A stretch of 64,000 nt of DNA from contig NC_065535.1 of the NCBI RefSeq assembly GCF_932294415.1, positions 7,539,001-7,603,000 on the forward strand, written 5' to 3'. This document shows, piece after piece, positions 1 to 9,810 of this stretch. Below the pieces are notes generated by a model. That model searched no databases. It saw only the letters and a program-made list of their open reading frames with translations, and was not told where the DNA came from. The DNA is from Quercus robur (taxonomy: Eukaryota; Streptophyta; Magnoliopsida; Fagales; Fagaceae). Position 1 is the stretch's first letter, and each line of letters opens with the position of its first letter. The position numbers were made by a program, and so were the translations under genes.

Positions 1-34
1 TTCTTGCTCCAACGAGGTTGCGCCGAACCTATTT
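1..34 (-). mobile_element. LTR D, left piece (minus-strand Sirevirus-type LTR)
   Basis: Read on the minus strand, this matches the stretch in the middle of the LTRs of Elements A and B that contains GCAACCTCGTTGGAGCAAG. It is contiguous in sense with 8309-8996, so Element A has landed inside an LTR of its own family lying in the opposite direction. The rest of this LTR lies left of the window. Confidence 0.8.
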
Positions 35-1116
35 TGTAAGGTTGAATTTATTCAACCATCTAATTGGCTTTATTCCGTGCCAAATTTGCTTGTAATTCAG
101 CATTTAGTAACCCTGTATTTAGGTGGGTTTGTTGTAAGGGTAGTGAGTGAGATAGAGTGAAGTTTGCTCAAGAGTGTGCAAGAAAACAAAGACTCGCGGG
201 TGACTCGTGGCTGCAAGTCGCCAGAAGCAGCACACGTGCCAAGCATGCTGGAAGATGAACAGTCATGCTAGCTGGAGCACTACAGGACAAAACAGGACAA
301 CTGGCCATACGGTTAACTCGCGACTGGATCTCGCGACTTGGTCAAGCCGCGAGCCACCCCTGTTTTGTAAAACCTGACGTTTCACATTCCTCTCCCACTC
401 CAGTATAAATACCTCTTTTACCCACGATTGAAAGAGAGCTTCCAGAGAGAATTTTGAGAGAGAAACCCTAAAGAAAAACAAGATTGTTTCACCCACAATC
501 TATACCTTAGAGTCTCTTCAAATTCCTCAACTCTCTTCCTCTCCATTGTCAAATCCTTGAGAGGCATTATACCAAACCTGGTTCTCACCATCATCATCAC
601 TGTGAGACAGTCGTTTGGATTTCTAGGAAGCAGTTAGGAAGGAACCAATCTTCATTGGTTGATGCTACGGTCTAGTAGCGGAATCCGGGAAGCTAGAAAA
701 GAAAAAGGTTCGGCACAACCTCGTTGGAGCAAGAAGTTTGGAGGGCTTAGGTGCACTGGGTAGATTAGGCTTGGAGGGTCTATTGCTGTCCTTGTATCCC
801 AACTGTATTTTCTAGTGAATTGATTACCGCTTGGAGGGCGGCGGAGAGGTTTTTCGCCGAGGACTTCGGTTTCCTCTTCGATAACACATCGCGTGTTGTC
901 TTTGTGTTTGCATCTTCCTTCCTCTTTATCTTTGCCTTTATATTATATGCTGTGGTTTTATTATGTTATGGCTTAGATAGATTTTAACCAATTTCATATT
1001 ATAGCATGTGTTAAATTTCCGCACATTAGTTGTTTGACATATTGCTTGAATTGATTAAGTTGTAAATTGGGGGTCTAAACGTTCAAAGGTGTTTTGTACA
1101 CATTTTTGAACTTTCA
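35..1116 (+). repeat. 5' LTR of Element A
   Basis: It starts TGTAAGG and ends TTTCA directly before the primer site, and it is repeated at 7314-8308. A block rich in CTCGCGG, TCGCGAC and GCCGCGAG motifs covers roughly 190-355. A TATA box, TATAAATA at 404-411, follows at about the spacing expected for a core promoter. The same order (CG-rich palindromic block, then TATA) is seen in the LTRs of B. Confidence 0.9.
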
Positions 1117-1118
1117 AT

Positions 1119-1130
1119 TGGTATCAGAGC
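1119..1130 (+). promoter_or_regulatory. Primer binding site of Element A
   Basis: TGGTATCAGAGC lies two bases after the LTR. It is complementary to the 3' end of plant initiator methionine tRNA, the usual primer for Copia reverse transcription. Confidence 0.92.
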
Positions 1131-1185
1131 GGGTACACTGCTATTGGTTTCATTACCATTGTGTGATCCTTGACTCCCTTTTGAG

Positions 1186-2184
1186 ATGGATAGGTCTCAA
1201 TCCCTAAATGCACCTCCATATTTTGATGGTAGTAATTATGCTTTTTGGAAGGTTCGTATGAGAGCTTTTCCGTGTTCTATTGATGAATCCGTTTGGGATG
1301 CTGTTGAGATTGGTTGGACCAAACCTGAGGCAGCCAAATCCACATGGGATAAGGCAGCACTTGCTGCATCTAATGCTAACAGCAAAGCACTCAATGCTAT
1401 TTTCTGTGGTGTGTCTCCAGATGAATTTCACAGGATTTCTCACATTACCATTGCCAAAGATGCATGGGAGATTCTGGAAACAACTTATGAAGGCACGAAG
1501 AAAGTAAAAGACACCAAGTTACAAATGCTGACCACTCGGTTTGAGGAGCTGAAAATGAGTGAGGATGAGTCTTTTGACTCTTTCTATGGGAAGCTAAATG
1601 AGGTGGTTGTCAGTAAGTTCAACTTGGGGGAGAAAACGGAGGACTCAAAGATTGTAAGGAAGATCCTTCGATCATTGCCGGAAAGTTTTCGTGCTAAAGT
1701 GACAGCAATTGAAGAGAGCAAAGATCTTGATGACATCAAAGTACAGGAGCTGGTTGGTTCTCTGCAGACTTATGAGATGTCGCTGCCCAATCAACGAAAG
1801 AGTAAATCCCTTGCTCTAAAGACCATTAGTGAGAAGGTGGAAGATCAAGACTCATCGGGAGAAGATGTGGTTGACAAAGATGTAGCCTACCTTGTCAAAA
1901 ATTTCAGAAAGTTTTTGAAATTCAAAAATAATGGCAAATTTGATGATAAAAGAAAATTCCAAAGTTCTGGAAGGGAGAAGAGGGATTTCAAAAAGAAAGA
2001 TGGAAAAGAATCCCAACCCACACAAGGTGTCACTTGTTTCGAATGTAACGGGCATGGACACTTTAAGAAGGAATGTCCGAATTATTTGAAATCGAAAGGT
2101 AAAGTGTATGCCACGACCTTGAGTGACTCGGATTCGTCTGACTCAGAATCTGAAGAGAGCTGTGATGGAGAGGGGAATTATTAA
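1186..2184 (+). CDS. Gag-region ORF 1 of Element A (UBN2-type gag with CCHC knuckle)
   Basis: The ORF encodes 332 residues. The N-terminal two-thirds has the Copia gag (UBN2/DUF4219) layout: a FDGSNYAFWKVRM start-type motif near residue 14, then the DESFDSFYGKLNEVV stretch around residues 125-140. A CCHC zinc knuckle, CFECNGHGHFKKEC, lies near residues 283-296, followed by an acidic serine-rich tail. The first ATG lies 55 bp after the primer site, which supports this start. Gag forms the cytoplasmic virus-like particle and binds element RNA. The next frame, starting 6 bp after the stop, continues gag-type sequence. Confidence in the family is high. Whether the protein was made is unknown. Confidence 0.88.
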   Translation: MDRSQSLNAPPYFDGSNYAFWKVRMRAFPCSIDESVWDAVEIGWTKPEAAKSTWDKAALAASNANSKALNAIFCGVSPDEFHRISHITIAKDAWEILETTYEGTKKVKDTKLQMLTTRFEELKMSEDESFDSFYGKLNEVVVSKFNLGEKTEDSKIVRKILRSLPESFRAKVTAIEESKDLDDIKVQELVGSLQTYEMSLPNQRKSKSLALKTISEKVEDQDSSGEDVVDKDVAYLVKNFRKFLKFKNNGKFDDKRKFQSSGREKRDFKKKDGKESQPTQGVTCFECNGHGHFKKECPNYLKSKGKVYATTLSDSDSSDSESEESCDGEGNY

Positions 2185-2190
2185 GCTTTT

Positions 2191-3147
2191 ATGACTATTG
2201 CTCATGTTGAGTCTTCAGATGAGTTGAATCTGCTTGTACGAGACCTTGGAGAACATAGTGATGATGAATCACTAGGAATTGTTGAAGAATCAGAAGCTGA
2301 AGAAGATGAAAGCACAACAAATCTTCAAGAGAATTATAACTCACTCTTGGAGAAGTCGGGTGAGTACACAAGGGTGGCCAAGGCTGCTGTGAGAAAGATG
2401 AAGAAAGCTGAGGAGGACTACAAAAGTCTCCTAATTCGATATAGGGAGGCCAAATGTGAGATAGAAACACTGAATGGTGAGTTGTCCGAAGCTTACACAA
2501 AAGTGAGATTTCTTGAGAATGAGGTTGTGCAAGCGAATGTTAAAATAGAGAGGGTCACCACCAAGAAGCTAGATGATGTTATCTCATCTCAAAAGAGCTT
2601 TTCAGACAAATCCGGATTGGGATATACCGGAGGAAGTAGTTCATCTGGAAATGTCACTAAAGAAGTGAAGTTTGTAAAGGCCAAAGATCCAGTTGTAGCT
2701 GACCCTACTGGTGAGAAGCTCAAGGTGGAGGAGAAGAAGAATGTGGTGAACCAATGGATGCTGAATCCCCGTAATCAGTCTGTGGGCAGGTCTGAATCTC
2801 GTGCCAAGTCACGTCCACGACCACAAAGAGGTCCTAGAGGAACTTATGTGTGCCATTATTGCGGACTTCAAGGGCATACTCGACCAAATTGCCAAAAGCT
2901 GAGAGCAAAGAACAGTGCAACTCCTCAGAGGTCAGGAGGACCCAGAAATGATAGGAGAATTTGGGCAGGTGATCAACCTAGAGATCAAAATGGAGATCCC
3001 GGAATGATGAAGATGATTGGTGCATTCACCAACTGCTTGGAAAGCTTCTCACGAAGGTTTGAAAGCCCTAACTCCCGTACCCAATCCTATAAGGAAATCA
3101 CCCCAAACGCAAGTGACGTGTGGGTGAAAAAGGGTACTCATGCATAA
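2191..3147 (+). CDS. Gag-region ORF 2 of Element A (coiled coil plus CCHC knuckle)
   Basis: The ORF encodes 318 residues. It starts with an acidic segment, then has a strongly charged heptad-like region at about residues 45-125 that looks like a coiled coil. A basic linker follows, then a CCHC knuckle, CHYCGLQGHTRPNC, near residues 222-235. The same layout (coiled coil, linker, knuckle with GHxRPxC) is seen in the minus-strand ORF of Element C at 23136-24074 and in remnants in Element H. That recurrence marks it as a gag-region module of this Sirevirus group. The role inferred is RNA binding or particle assembly. It is not a host gene, because it sits between matched LTRs. Confidence 0.8.
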   Translation: MTIAHVESSDELNLLVRDLGEHSDDESLGIVEESEAEEDESTTNLQENYNSLLEKSGEYTRVAKAAVRKMKKAEEDYKSLLIRYREAKCEIETLNGELSEAYTKVRFLENEVVQANVKIERVTTKKLDDVISSQKSFSDKSGLGYTGGSSSSGNVTKEVKFVKAKDPVVADPTGEKLKVEEKKNVVNQWMLNPRNQSVGRSESRAKSRPRPQRGPRGTYVCHYCGLQGHTRPNCQKLRAKNSATPQRSGGPRNDRRIWAGDQPRDQNGDPGMMKMIGAFTNCLESFSRRFESPNSRTQSYKEITPNASDVWVKKGTHA

Positions 3148-5305
3148 GCATTACAACATGTCCATGCATTAATACTTCCTATGCTTTGCGACTATGTTTG
3201 TTTGGTTTGTTTGCTGTTTTTGATGTTGGTTGTTTGCTTGTCTTCTTGTGAATATCTTTAATTTTGTTTTATCAATCTTTTTGTTTCTTGTGTCAAAAAT
3301 CCAAAAAATCACATAAAAATTAGAAAATCAAAAAGCTTGATTGACTTTGTTGAGTTTTGTCTCAAAACTTGTTTTGCCTTGTACCTTTGTGCTAATGGCT
3401 TTGTGCATTTTCGAGCAATACTTGTTTTCATGCACCTATATCACTTTGGGAAAAATCTTGAAATCTATGTGATTGTTGTAAATAGATCTTCAAACTTGTC
3501 ATGAATGATTAGTGAATGGTTATGTTGATCTTGAGACATGCATAGACTTGTGTCTATATATCTTCCCACTCTTTATTTTTTGTTTTGCTAAAAAGAGCTC
3601 ACCAAATGTAAATCTCCAAATGAAAAGAGATATTGAGCTGCAAAAGCCTGTCGCACATTCTAGTATTTGACTAGGAAAAAGGGTAAGCGACCTTATATTA
3701 AAGTGATTGTTTATTCAAAAAGCCAAAGGCTTGTTCATTAAAGTGAAATGTCAAATATCACTCTCACAATGAGAGTTGATTGCCTCAAAAAGATCAAAAA
3801 GATCAAATGTTATGACTAAAAGTGGAGTAAAATGTAAAGCTCCAAGTTATGTTATCAAGTTGTGTGAGAGGTCATATATACATATTTCTATAATTGAGAT
3901 GAGTCACATGATCTAGTGCTAATTGTGTATGCCTTGGTTGAATTGATCATTGAAGCTTCACATTAGACAAAGGACTATCTCATTGTTGATATCCACACAC
4001 AACACACAAGTTTATGTTCAATAAATGCCATATTCATTTGTGTGATTGTACTTGATAAAATCTATTTTCACATGCTCAATCTTTGTTAATTCAAGCACAA
4101 AAAGATTTTTGAGTGTTTTAGGTGTTTTTGGAAAGTATTTTATTTGAAAAATCTGAAAATTTCAAAAATCCAGTTTTGCCCTGTTTTGGCGGCTCAGTCG
4201 CGGGTATGTCAAGTTGCGTGCCCCAGTTGCATCTTCGCTGGTCATTTTTGGCGACTTGTTCGCGAGTGGAAGGTCCAGTCGCGAGGTTCACTCAGAGATT
4301 TTCGCGGCTCAACTCGCGACTCACTCGCGGGTAGACCTTCCAGTCGCGAAAAACACTTAGAAAAATTTTTCAAATTTTTGGTCTTGAGTGCTTTGGCGGC
4401 TTGAGCTTGTGACTTTGTGGCGACTTTATCAAGTCGCGAAAAACGCGTGTTTTGCAGAAACAGGAGCAGTTTTTAAACCTCTTTTCAGTTTTCCCTCGAA
4501 CTTTTGGAACTGTTCATCTTCTCTAAACTATCTGCTTTCCAAACACTTCGTGAATCCATTTTCAAACCTCATTGGTACTTCATTTCTTATCCAAATCATC
4601 AAGAAAAGGTATGGGTTTTGCTTTCTCAATCTCATTTTCTTTTTCCTGCATATTTTTGTTACCGTTTGGACTGTTAGTATGTTCGAAATACTTCTCTCTT
4701 TATGTAATGGGTATGGAGTGTCGCGTTTGATATTGTTCTTTCCTGTTTTCATGCCGAGCGGTCACAATGTGTTTTTCATTGTTCTGATTTTTGCCTATTA
4801 TTGAGTCTGAAAATCTTTTCTCAAATGGGTTTGGTGTCTATTTGACTTACTCATTTCACTTGCTTAAGTAGTGATGTTGGTGTTTGGTATTAGTTACTGA
4901 GTTTTTATGATAACATAATGTATGTCTCTAAACCATGTGCTCTAGTGTGGATTGATTGATTTCTTCATGTTGAAAAATTTTCCCTTGTTCATATCTCTGA
5001 TGGAGTGATTTATGTTATTTGCTCTAATTGTTCGAATGCTGTATCTGTTTGCATATCATAGTCATGATAACCTGTCTCATTGACAGTTTTGTCAGTTGTG
5101 TTGTCTATCTATGTCTTGGTGCACTATCACCTTTTTGCTGCACCTGTTATTTTGTGCTTCTCTGTATTGTTGGAAGTTTGGTTGGGTCTGCACTATCCTC
5201 AGTTTGTGTTTATATATTGAAATTTTGTTTACACTGAATCTTGTTGACAATTATCTTGTGTGGTATTGTTGTTTGGTTCTTTGCTGTGGGCCTGTTCTCT
5301 TGCAG
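3148..5305 (+). other. Non-coding leader of Element A before the envelope-like ORF
   Basis: This stretch is AT-rich and has no convincing long ORF. Its first part (about 3180-4120) matches B at 19530-19934 and 24988-25570. A TCGCGA-rich block lies at about 4190-4440. A strong splice donor, AAAAG followed by GTATGGG, has its GT at 4609-4610. A pyrimidine-rich tract ending TCTCTTGCAG lies directly against the ATG at 5306, giving an intron of about 697 nt. Elements B and H have an intron in the same place. Confidence 0.65.
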
Positions 5306-6004
5306 ATGTCTCGTCGATCTTCCAGGGGTAAAGAAATTGTTGCTGACGAACCAGCAACACCAGTTGCTAAAAGGACTCGTCTATCATCTCAGGCATCTCA
5401 AGATCCCAATGAGGATAGGTTCAGACTTCCGCTTAACTCACACGCCTACTCAAATGTGTTTGACAAGTCAACCACTATAGTGGAACGGGTGGTAGAGTTC
5501 AACACTTTAGGGACCACTTTCATCCCTCGAATCTTTGAGAACCGAGATTGGGCAAACTTGTTCAGGAACTTTGATGATCCAATGGATGAGCTGGTCAAAG
5601 AATGCTTCTCCAATGCAACTGATCTTGGACCTCAACTCATTTTCTGGGTCAGAGGAACAGAGTTTAGTGTTACCCCAGACTCCATCGCAGATCTTCTCAG
5701 CATCACCAGACCTCAGAATGTGAATTTAACTCCTTATGATGAACGAAATCCAGAAGTTGGAGAAATTTTACAAATCCTAGGACACGATCATGAAGTATCC
5801 AGTGCAGGAACATCCATCAGCACCGCAAAGTTTGCACCTGAGCTGACCACACTAAAGTTGATCATGTTCACCAATCTCTACCCACTGTCCAACACTACAT
5901 TCATCAATCTTGGGAGAGCTCTATTTCTTTGTGACCTTATTACAGGAGCCCCCATTGATATATGTGCTCACATCTACTACACCTTGAGGAAGACCGTGTG
6001 TTGA
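5306..6004 (+). CDS. Envelope-like ORF of Element A, first frame (putative plant transposon protein domain)
   Basis: Starting at the ATG fused to the splice acceptor, the frame encodes 232 residues. It opens with a basic N-terminus containing SRRSSRGKE and AKRTR, which could be a nuclear signal, and then a globular region. The LYPLSNTTFINLGRALFL motif near residues 194-211 recurs in B as LYPLSSTRYMNLGRALFL and in H as a weaker match. This is the domain labelled putative plant transposon protein in protein databases. In Sireviruses an ORF at this place is called envelope-like by position. I see no signal peptide or membrane anchor in the frame from 5306, so a true envelope role is doubtful. 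Confidence 0.7.
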   Translation: MSRRSSRGKEIVADEPATPVAKRTRLSSQASQDPNEDRFRLPLNSHAYSNVFDKSTTIVERVVEFNTLGTTFIPRIFENRDWANLFRNFDDPMDELVKECFSNATDLGPQLIFWVRGTEFSVTPDSIADLLSITRPQNVNLTPYDERNPEVGEILQILGHDHEVSSAGTSISTAKFAPELTTLKLIMFTNLYPLSNTTFINLGRALFLCDLITGAPIDICAHIYYTLRKTVC

Positions 6005-6043
6005 TCTGCAGCTCGAGGAATTATTCCATTTTGTAGTCTCATC

Positions 6044-6451
6044 ATGAAGCTCATTCTTCGTGTAGGCATTATTCCTCCTGCAGATGGAAAAATGTTGACT
6101 CGTCAACGTCCCATTTCCTTGTTCACTCTTCAAGCTAGCAGAAGTCACTCCTCTAAATCACCAAGAAGTGCTCACATCTCTCCGGTTACTCCATCTGCTC
6201 CTAACTCAGAGACACCTGCACATACCACATCTACATCACATACTGTTCCTAAAGCTTCACCGGCTAGTATTCCGCAAGCACAGACTGCTCCTCATACTGA
6301 TAGAGTCGGCAGTGTACTTGAGCATATTCAGAAACGCGTTGATGAGCTTGTGGCACTTCTCTACTCCACAAACAACCATGTCCAAATGCGCCTCGAGACT
6401 ATGGAGAATCAGCTAGATGAGATTCAACAAAAGTTGGATGAGAGTCTTTAG
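6044..6451 (+). CDS. Envelope-like ORF region of Element A, C-terminal frame (coiled coil)
   Basis: The frame encodes 135 residues. A serine/threonine/proline-rich middle (about residues 30-85) is followed by a heptad-patterned C-terminus that includes RVDELVALL and LETMENQLDEIQQKL, a likely coiled coil. The same order, low-complexity linker then coiled coil ending the ORF, is found in B (near 27640), H (near 56220) and F (63551-63997). This makes it a stable feature of the family. Confidence 0.65.
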   Translation: MKLILRVGIIPPADGKMLTRQRPISLFTLQASRSHSSKSPRSAHISPVTPSAPNSETPAHTTSTSHTVPKASPASIPQAQTAPHTDRVGSVLEHIQKRVDELVALLYSTNNHVQMRLETMENQLDEIQQKLDESL

Positions 6452-7313
6452 CTATTCGTGACAAAAAGGGGGAGAGCATTCAGTAAGGGGGACAAAAGTT
6501 CAAAGGGAAGTGTGCATAGTGATAGGGGGAGTACACACATACTTTTGTCATACTTTTGTTTTTAGTCTTATCCTCTAAACTTATGGTTTTAGGTTTATGT
6601 TTGTTGGGTACTTTTAGTGTTTTTATGGTTTTGATACACTGTGTTTTGGTGTATAGCTGTTACTAACTCATTACTTATACTCTTGGTTTAATCTTTAATA
6701 TATTGATGATGTTATTCAGAATGTTTTTGTTGTTTGTACCCATGTGCTTTTGTAAGCTTTTAGGGTTAATGGTTTATGCATAGTTTGTAGGCTTTATGAT
6801 ATGTACCTTACTTAATGCAGCCTTTATGCTATGTTGAAATCAGTACTTTAATCTAAATGTTCTGCATTTTGGTTTATGTACTGTCACTCTTGTGCCCTTG
6901 TAGGATTGTTCCTAGATGCATATGCCTTGTGTGTTATGCATTGGTTGAGTGTTGTGCATACAAGTGTCTTGCCTTGTGCTTGTTAACTTGTATGTCCTTG
7001 TGTTCATTCCAAGTGTGAATGAGCACTGTGATCACTACCTTGTGGTGTTCACTTGGTTGATCAAGCCATGGTTTGTTTATTAACTCCATTTTTGCTTGAT
7101 CACATATTGCCTGTTTCATATGCATTTATAATTTTCTGCTTACAATGATCATGGTGTATTGTTGTGTTTCAGGAGTATTATGTTCATATGATTCAAGTGC
7201 TTCACAGCTTCTAGAGTTAGGTGTGAGTGAGTTTTGTTCAACTGTTCCCAACTCACATGTTAAGTCTAGAGTCTGTCTTAGGGTTTTGTCACGGAATAGC
7301 CAAATGGGGAGAT
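6452..7313 (+). other. 3' non-coding region of Element A with repeated G-rich purine runs
   Basis: Runs such as AAAAAGGGGGAGAG, TAAGGGGGACAAA and ATAGGGGGAGTA lie at about 6455-6525. The terminal polypurine tract (ATGGGGAGAT) lies directly before the 3' LTR at about 7304-7313. Multiple such runs are a known Sirevirus hallmark. No gene was seen in the rest, which is about 85 percent shared with B at 27720-28370. Confidence 0.7.
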
Positions 7314-8308
7314 TGTAAGGTTGAATTTATTCAACCATCTAATTGGCTTTATTCCGTGCCAAATTTGCTTGTAATTCAGCATTTAGTAACCCTGTATTTA
7401 GGTGGGTTTGTTGTAAGGGTAGTGAGTGAGATAGAGTGAAGTTTGCTCAAGAGTGTGCAAGAAAATAGAGACTCGCGGCTGGGACTCGCGGCTGCAAGCC
7501 GCCAGAAGCAGCACACGTGCCAAGCATGCTGGAAGATGAACAGTCATGCTAGCTGGAGCACTACAGGACAACTGGCCATACGGTTAACTCGCGACTGGAT
7601 CTCGCGACTTGGTCAAGCCGCGAGGTCAAGCCGCGAGCCACCCCTGTTTTGTAAAACCTAACGTTTCACATTCCTCTCCCACTCTAGTATAAATACCCCT
7701 TTTACCCACGATTGTTTCACATTCCTCTTCCTCTCCATTGTCAAATCCTTGAGAGGCATTATACCAAACCTGGTTCTCACCATCATCATCACTGTGAGAC
7801 AGTCGTTTGGATTTCTGGGAAGCAGTTAGGAAGGAACCAATCTTCATTGGTTGATGCTACGGTCTAGTAGCGGAATTCGAGAAGCTAGAAAAGAAAAAGG
7901 TTCAGCACAACCTCGTTGGAGCAAGAAGCTTGGAGGGCTTAGGTGCACTGGGTAGATTAGGCTTGGAGGGTCTATTGCTGTCCTTGTATCCCAACTGTAT
8001 TTTCTAGTGGATTGATTACCGCTTGGAGGGCGGCGGAGAGGTTTTTCGTCGAGGACTTCGGTTTCCTCTTCGATAACACATCGCGTGTTATCTTTGTGTT
8101 TGCATCTTCCTTCCTCTCTATCTTTGCCTTTATATTATCTGCTGTGGTTTTATTATGTTATGGCTTAGATAGATTTTAACCAATTTCATATTATAGCATG
8201 TGTTAAGTTTCCGCACATTAGTTGTTTGACATATTGCTTGAATTGATTAAGTTGTAAATTGGGGGTCTAAACGTTCAAAGGTGTTTTGTACACGTTTTTG
8301 AACTTTCA
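7314..8308 (+). repeat. 3' LTR of Element A
   Basis: A direct copy of 35-1116 with very few base differences but a shorter total length. It is followed by the TATTT target duplication. The TCGCGA-rich block is at about 7468-7640. Confidence 0.9.
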
Positions 8309-8996
8309 TATTTCTTTTCTAACTTCCCGGATTTTGCTACTTGACCATAGCATCAACCAATGTAGATTGGTTCCTTCCTAACTGCTTCCCAGAACACCAA
8401 ACAGCCATCTCATAGTAATGGATATGGTGAGAAAAAGGTTTTGGTAAAACGCCTCTCAAGGATTTGACAATGAAGAGGAAGAGAGTTGAGGAATTTGAAG
8501 AGACTCTTATATAAAGATTGTAGATGAATCAATCTTATTTTATTCTAGGGTTTCTCTCTCAAAATTTTCTCTAGAAGCTCTCTTTCATTTGTGGGTATTA
8601 GGGGTATTTATACTGGGATGAGAAAAGAATGTGAAACGTCAGGTTTTTCAAAACAGGGGTGGCTCGCGGCTTGATTGAGTCGCGAGTTCCAACCGAGCGA
8701 TAACAGAACGGCCAGTTGTCCTATTTTGTCCTGTAATGCTTCAGCTAACATGACGCTTCGACTTCTGGCATGCTTGGCACGTGTGCTACTTCTGGCGGCT
8801 TGCAGCCGCGAGTCACCCGCGAGATCAAGCCATGAGACTCTGTTTTCTTGCACACTCTTGAGCATTCAATCACTCCATCTCACTCACTACCCTTACAACA
8901 AAACCCACCTAAATATAGGGTTATTAAATGCTGAAATACAAGCAAATTTGGCACGGAATAAAGCCAACAAAATGGTTGATTAAATTCAACCTTACA
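8309..8996 (-). mobile_element. LTR D, right piece (5' end of a minus-strand Sirevirus-type LTR)
   Basis: Read on the minus strand it starts TGTAAGGTTGAATTTAATC at 8996 and follows the LTR sequence of A and B until Element A interrupts it. No purine tract lies right of 8996, so D is either the 5' LTR of an element extending left of the window or a solo LTR. It differs more from the A LTRs than they do from each other, consistent with being older. Confidence 0.85.
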
Positions 8997-9779
8997 GATT
9001 TTGATAATCACAGTGAAATAACATATCAAAACCTCCAAAAAAAAATCATAAAATTTATCAAAAAACACATTCAATAAAATCAACGACTTACAATGAATAA
9101 GAAAATTAAATACAAAAAAAAAAAAAAATGTTAATTCAAGAACCTAGTTTCAAATTATTAGGGAGACATCATCTAGCCATATGTATACATTATGCACATA
9201 TAAACATAACACGATTTTTTTTAGAAGAATATAACACAACTAAAACCTATAAATAATAATTTAAATTTAATATTAGGAATATAATCAAAATTATTCATAA
9301 TCTAAAATTAAGAAACTATACAAATCATAAATTAAGATATAAATGTAGAAAAAGAACAAAGAATATACCAGTTTGTTTCCTCTATCACTTTGAAAGATGA
9401 AAGTGTGAGTATGTAATGAAATCTTGAACCAATTATTGTAGAAGAGAACAAATGAAGAAAGAATGCAATCTTGCGTTGTCAATTATCATAAGATTTAGGC
9501 ATTTACACATGGGAGTAAACTTCGTTCTAGATATATATAGGTAGAGTTCCATATGATATAGAATTTAAATCCTATTGAAATTAAGATTTCTAATCAATGT
9601 GTTTTGTTGATATCCCATAAAAAGGTGGAATTAAAAAAGTTCAAACTGAGTAGATATAAAGAAATGTTGATGACTTGATGCACCATATGTTACTTACAAT
9701 TTTTTTTTTTTTTTTTACTTTATCCAAAAAATAGTTTGGTAAATCACTATGAATAGATAATGGACTTGGGTTGTTACTC

Positions 9780-9810
<31 letters not shown>

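Larger units (their letters stand above)
35..8308 (+). mobile_element. Element A: Copia/Sirevirus-type LTR retrotransposon (fossil)
   Basis: The element is bounded by direct LTRs that begin TGTAAGG and end TTTCA, with a 5-bp target duplication TATTT at 30-34 and 8309-8313. Parts in order are the 5' LTR, an initiator-Met tRNA primer site, two gag-region frames with CCHC knuckles, a long non-coding leader, an envelope-like ORF region, G-rich runs, a purine tract and the 3' LTR. No protease, integrase or reverse transcriptase was recognised. The LTRs are close to identical apart from a length difference, so the insertion looks young compared with H. It sits inside LTR D. The assignment to Sireviruses (Ty1/Copia) rests on the long gag, the extra ORF near the 3' end and relatedness to Element B, which has a Copia pol. 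Confidence 0.88.

Noticed and set aside
195-350. CGCG motifs as CAMTA-type CGCG boxes
   Set aside because: Most copies are TCGCGA or TCGCGG, whose flanking T or A does not fit the VCGCGB box. No basis to name that factor.
5096-5305. In-frame upstream extension of the envelope-like ORF of A with hydrophobic residues resembling a signal peptide
   Set aside because: It lies within the intron, upstream of a good acceptor that touches the ATG at 5306, and is not conserved in B or H.
6934-7125. A 63-residue minus-strand frame conserved between A (6934-7125) and B (27990-28181)
   Set aside because: The same stretch in F (about 62940-63125) does not keep the frame, and it lies in the 3' non-coding region. 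Conservation is explained by the youth of A and B.
7443-7847. Several 60-90-residue frames inside the LTRs on both strands (also 8608-8865, 13237-13506, 62421-62828)
   Set aside because: They recur only because the LTR recurs, have no domain, and change frame between copies. They are by-products of the CG-rich block.
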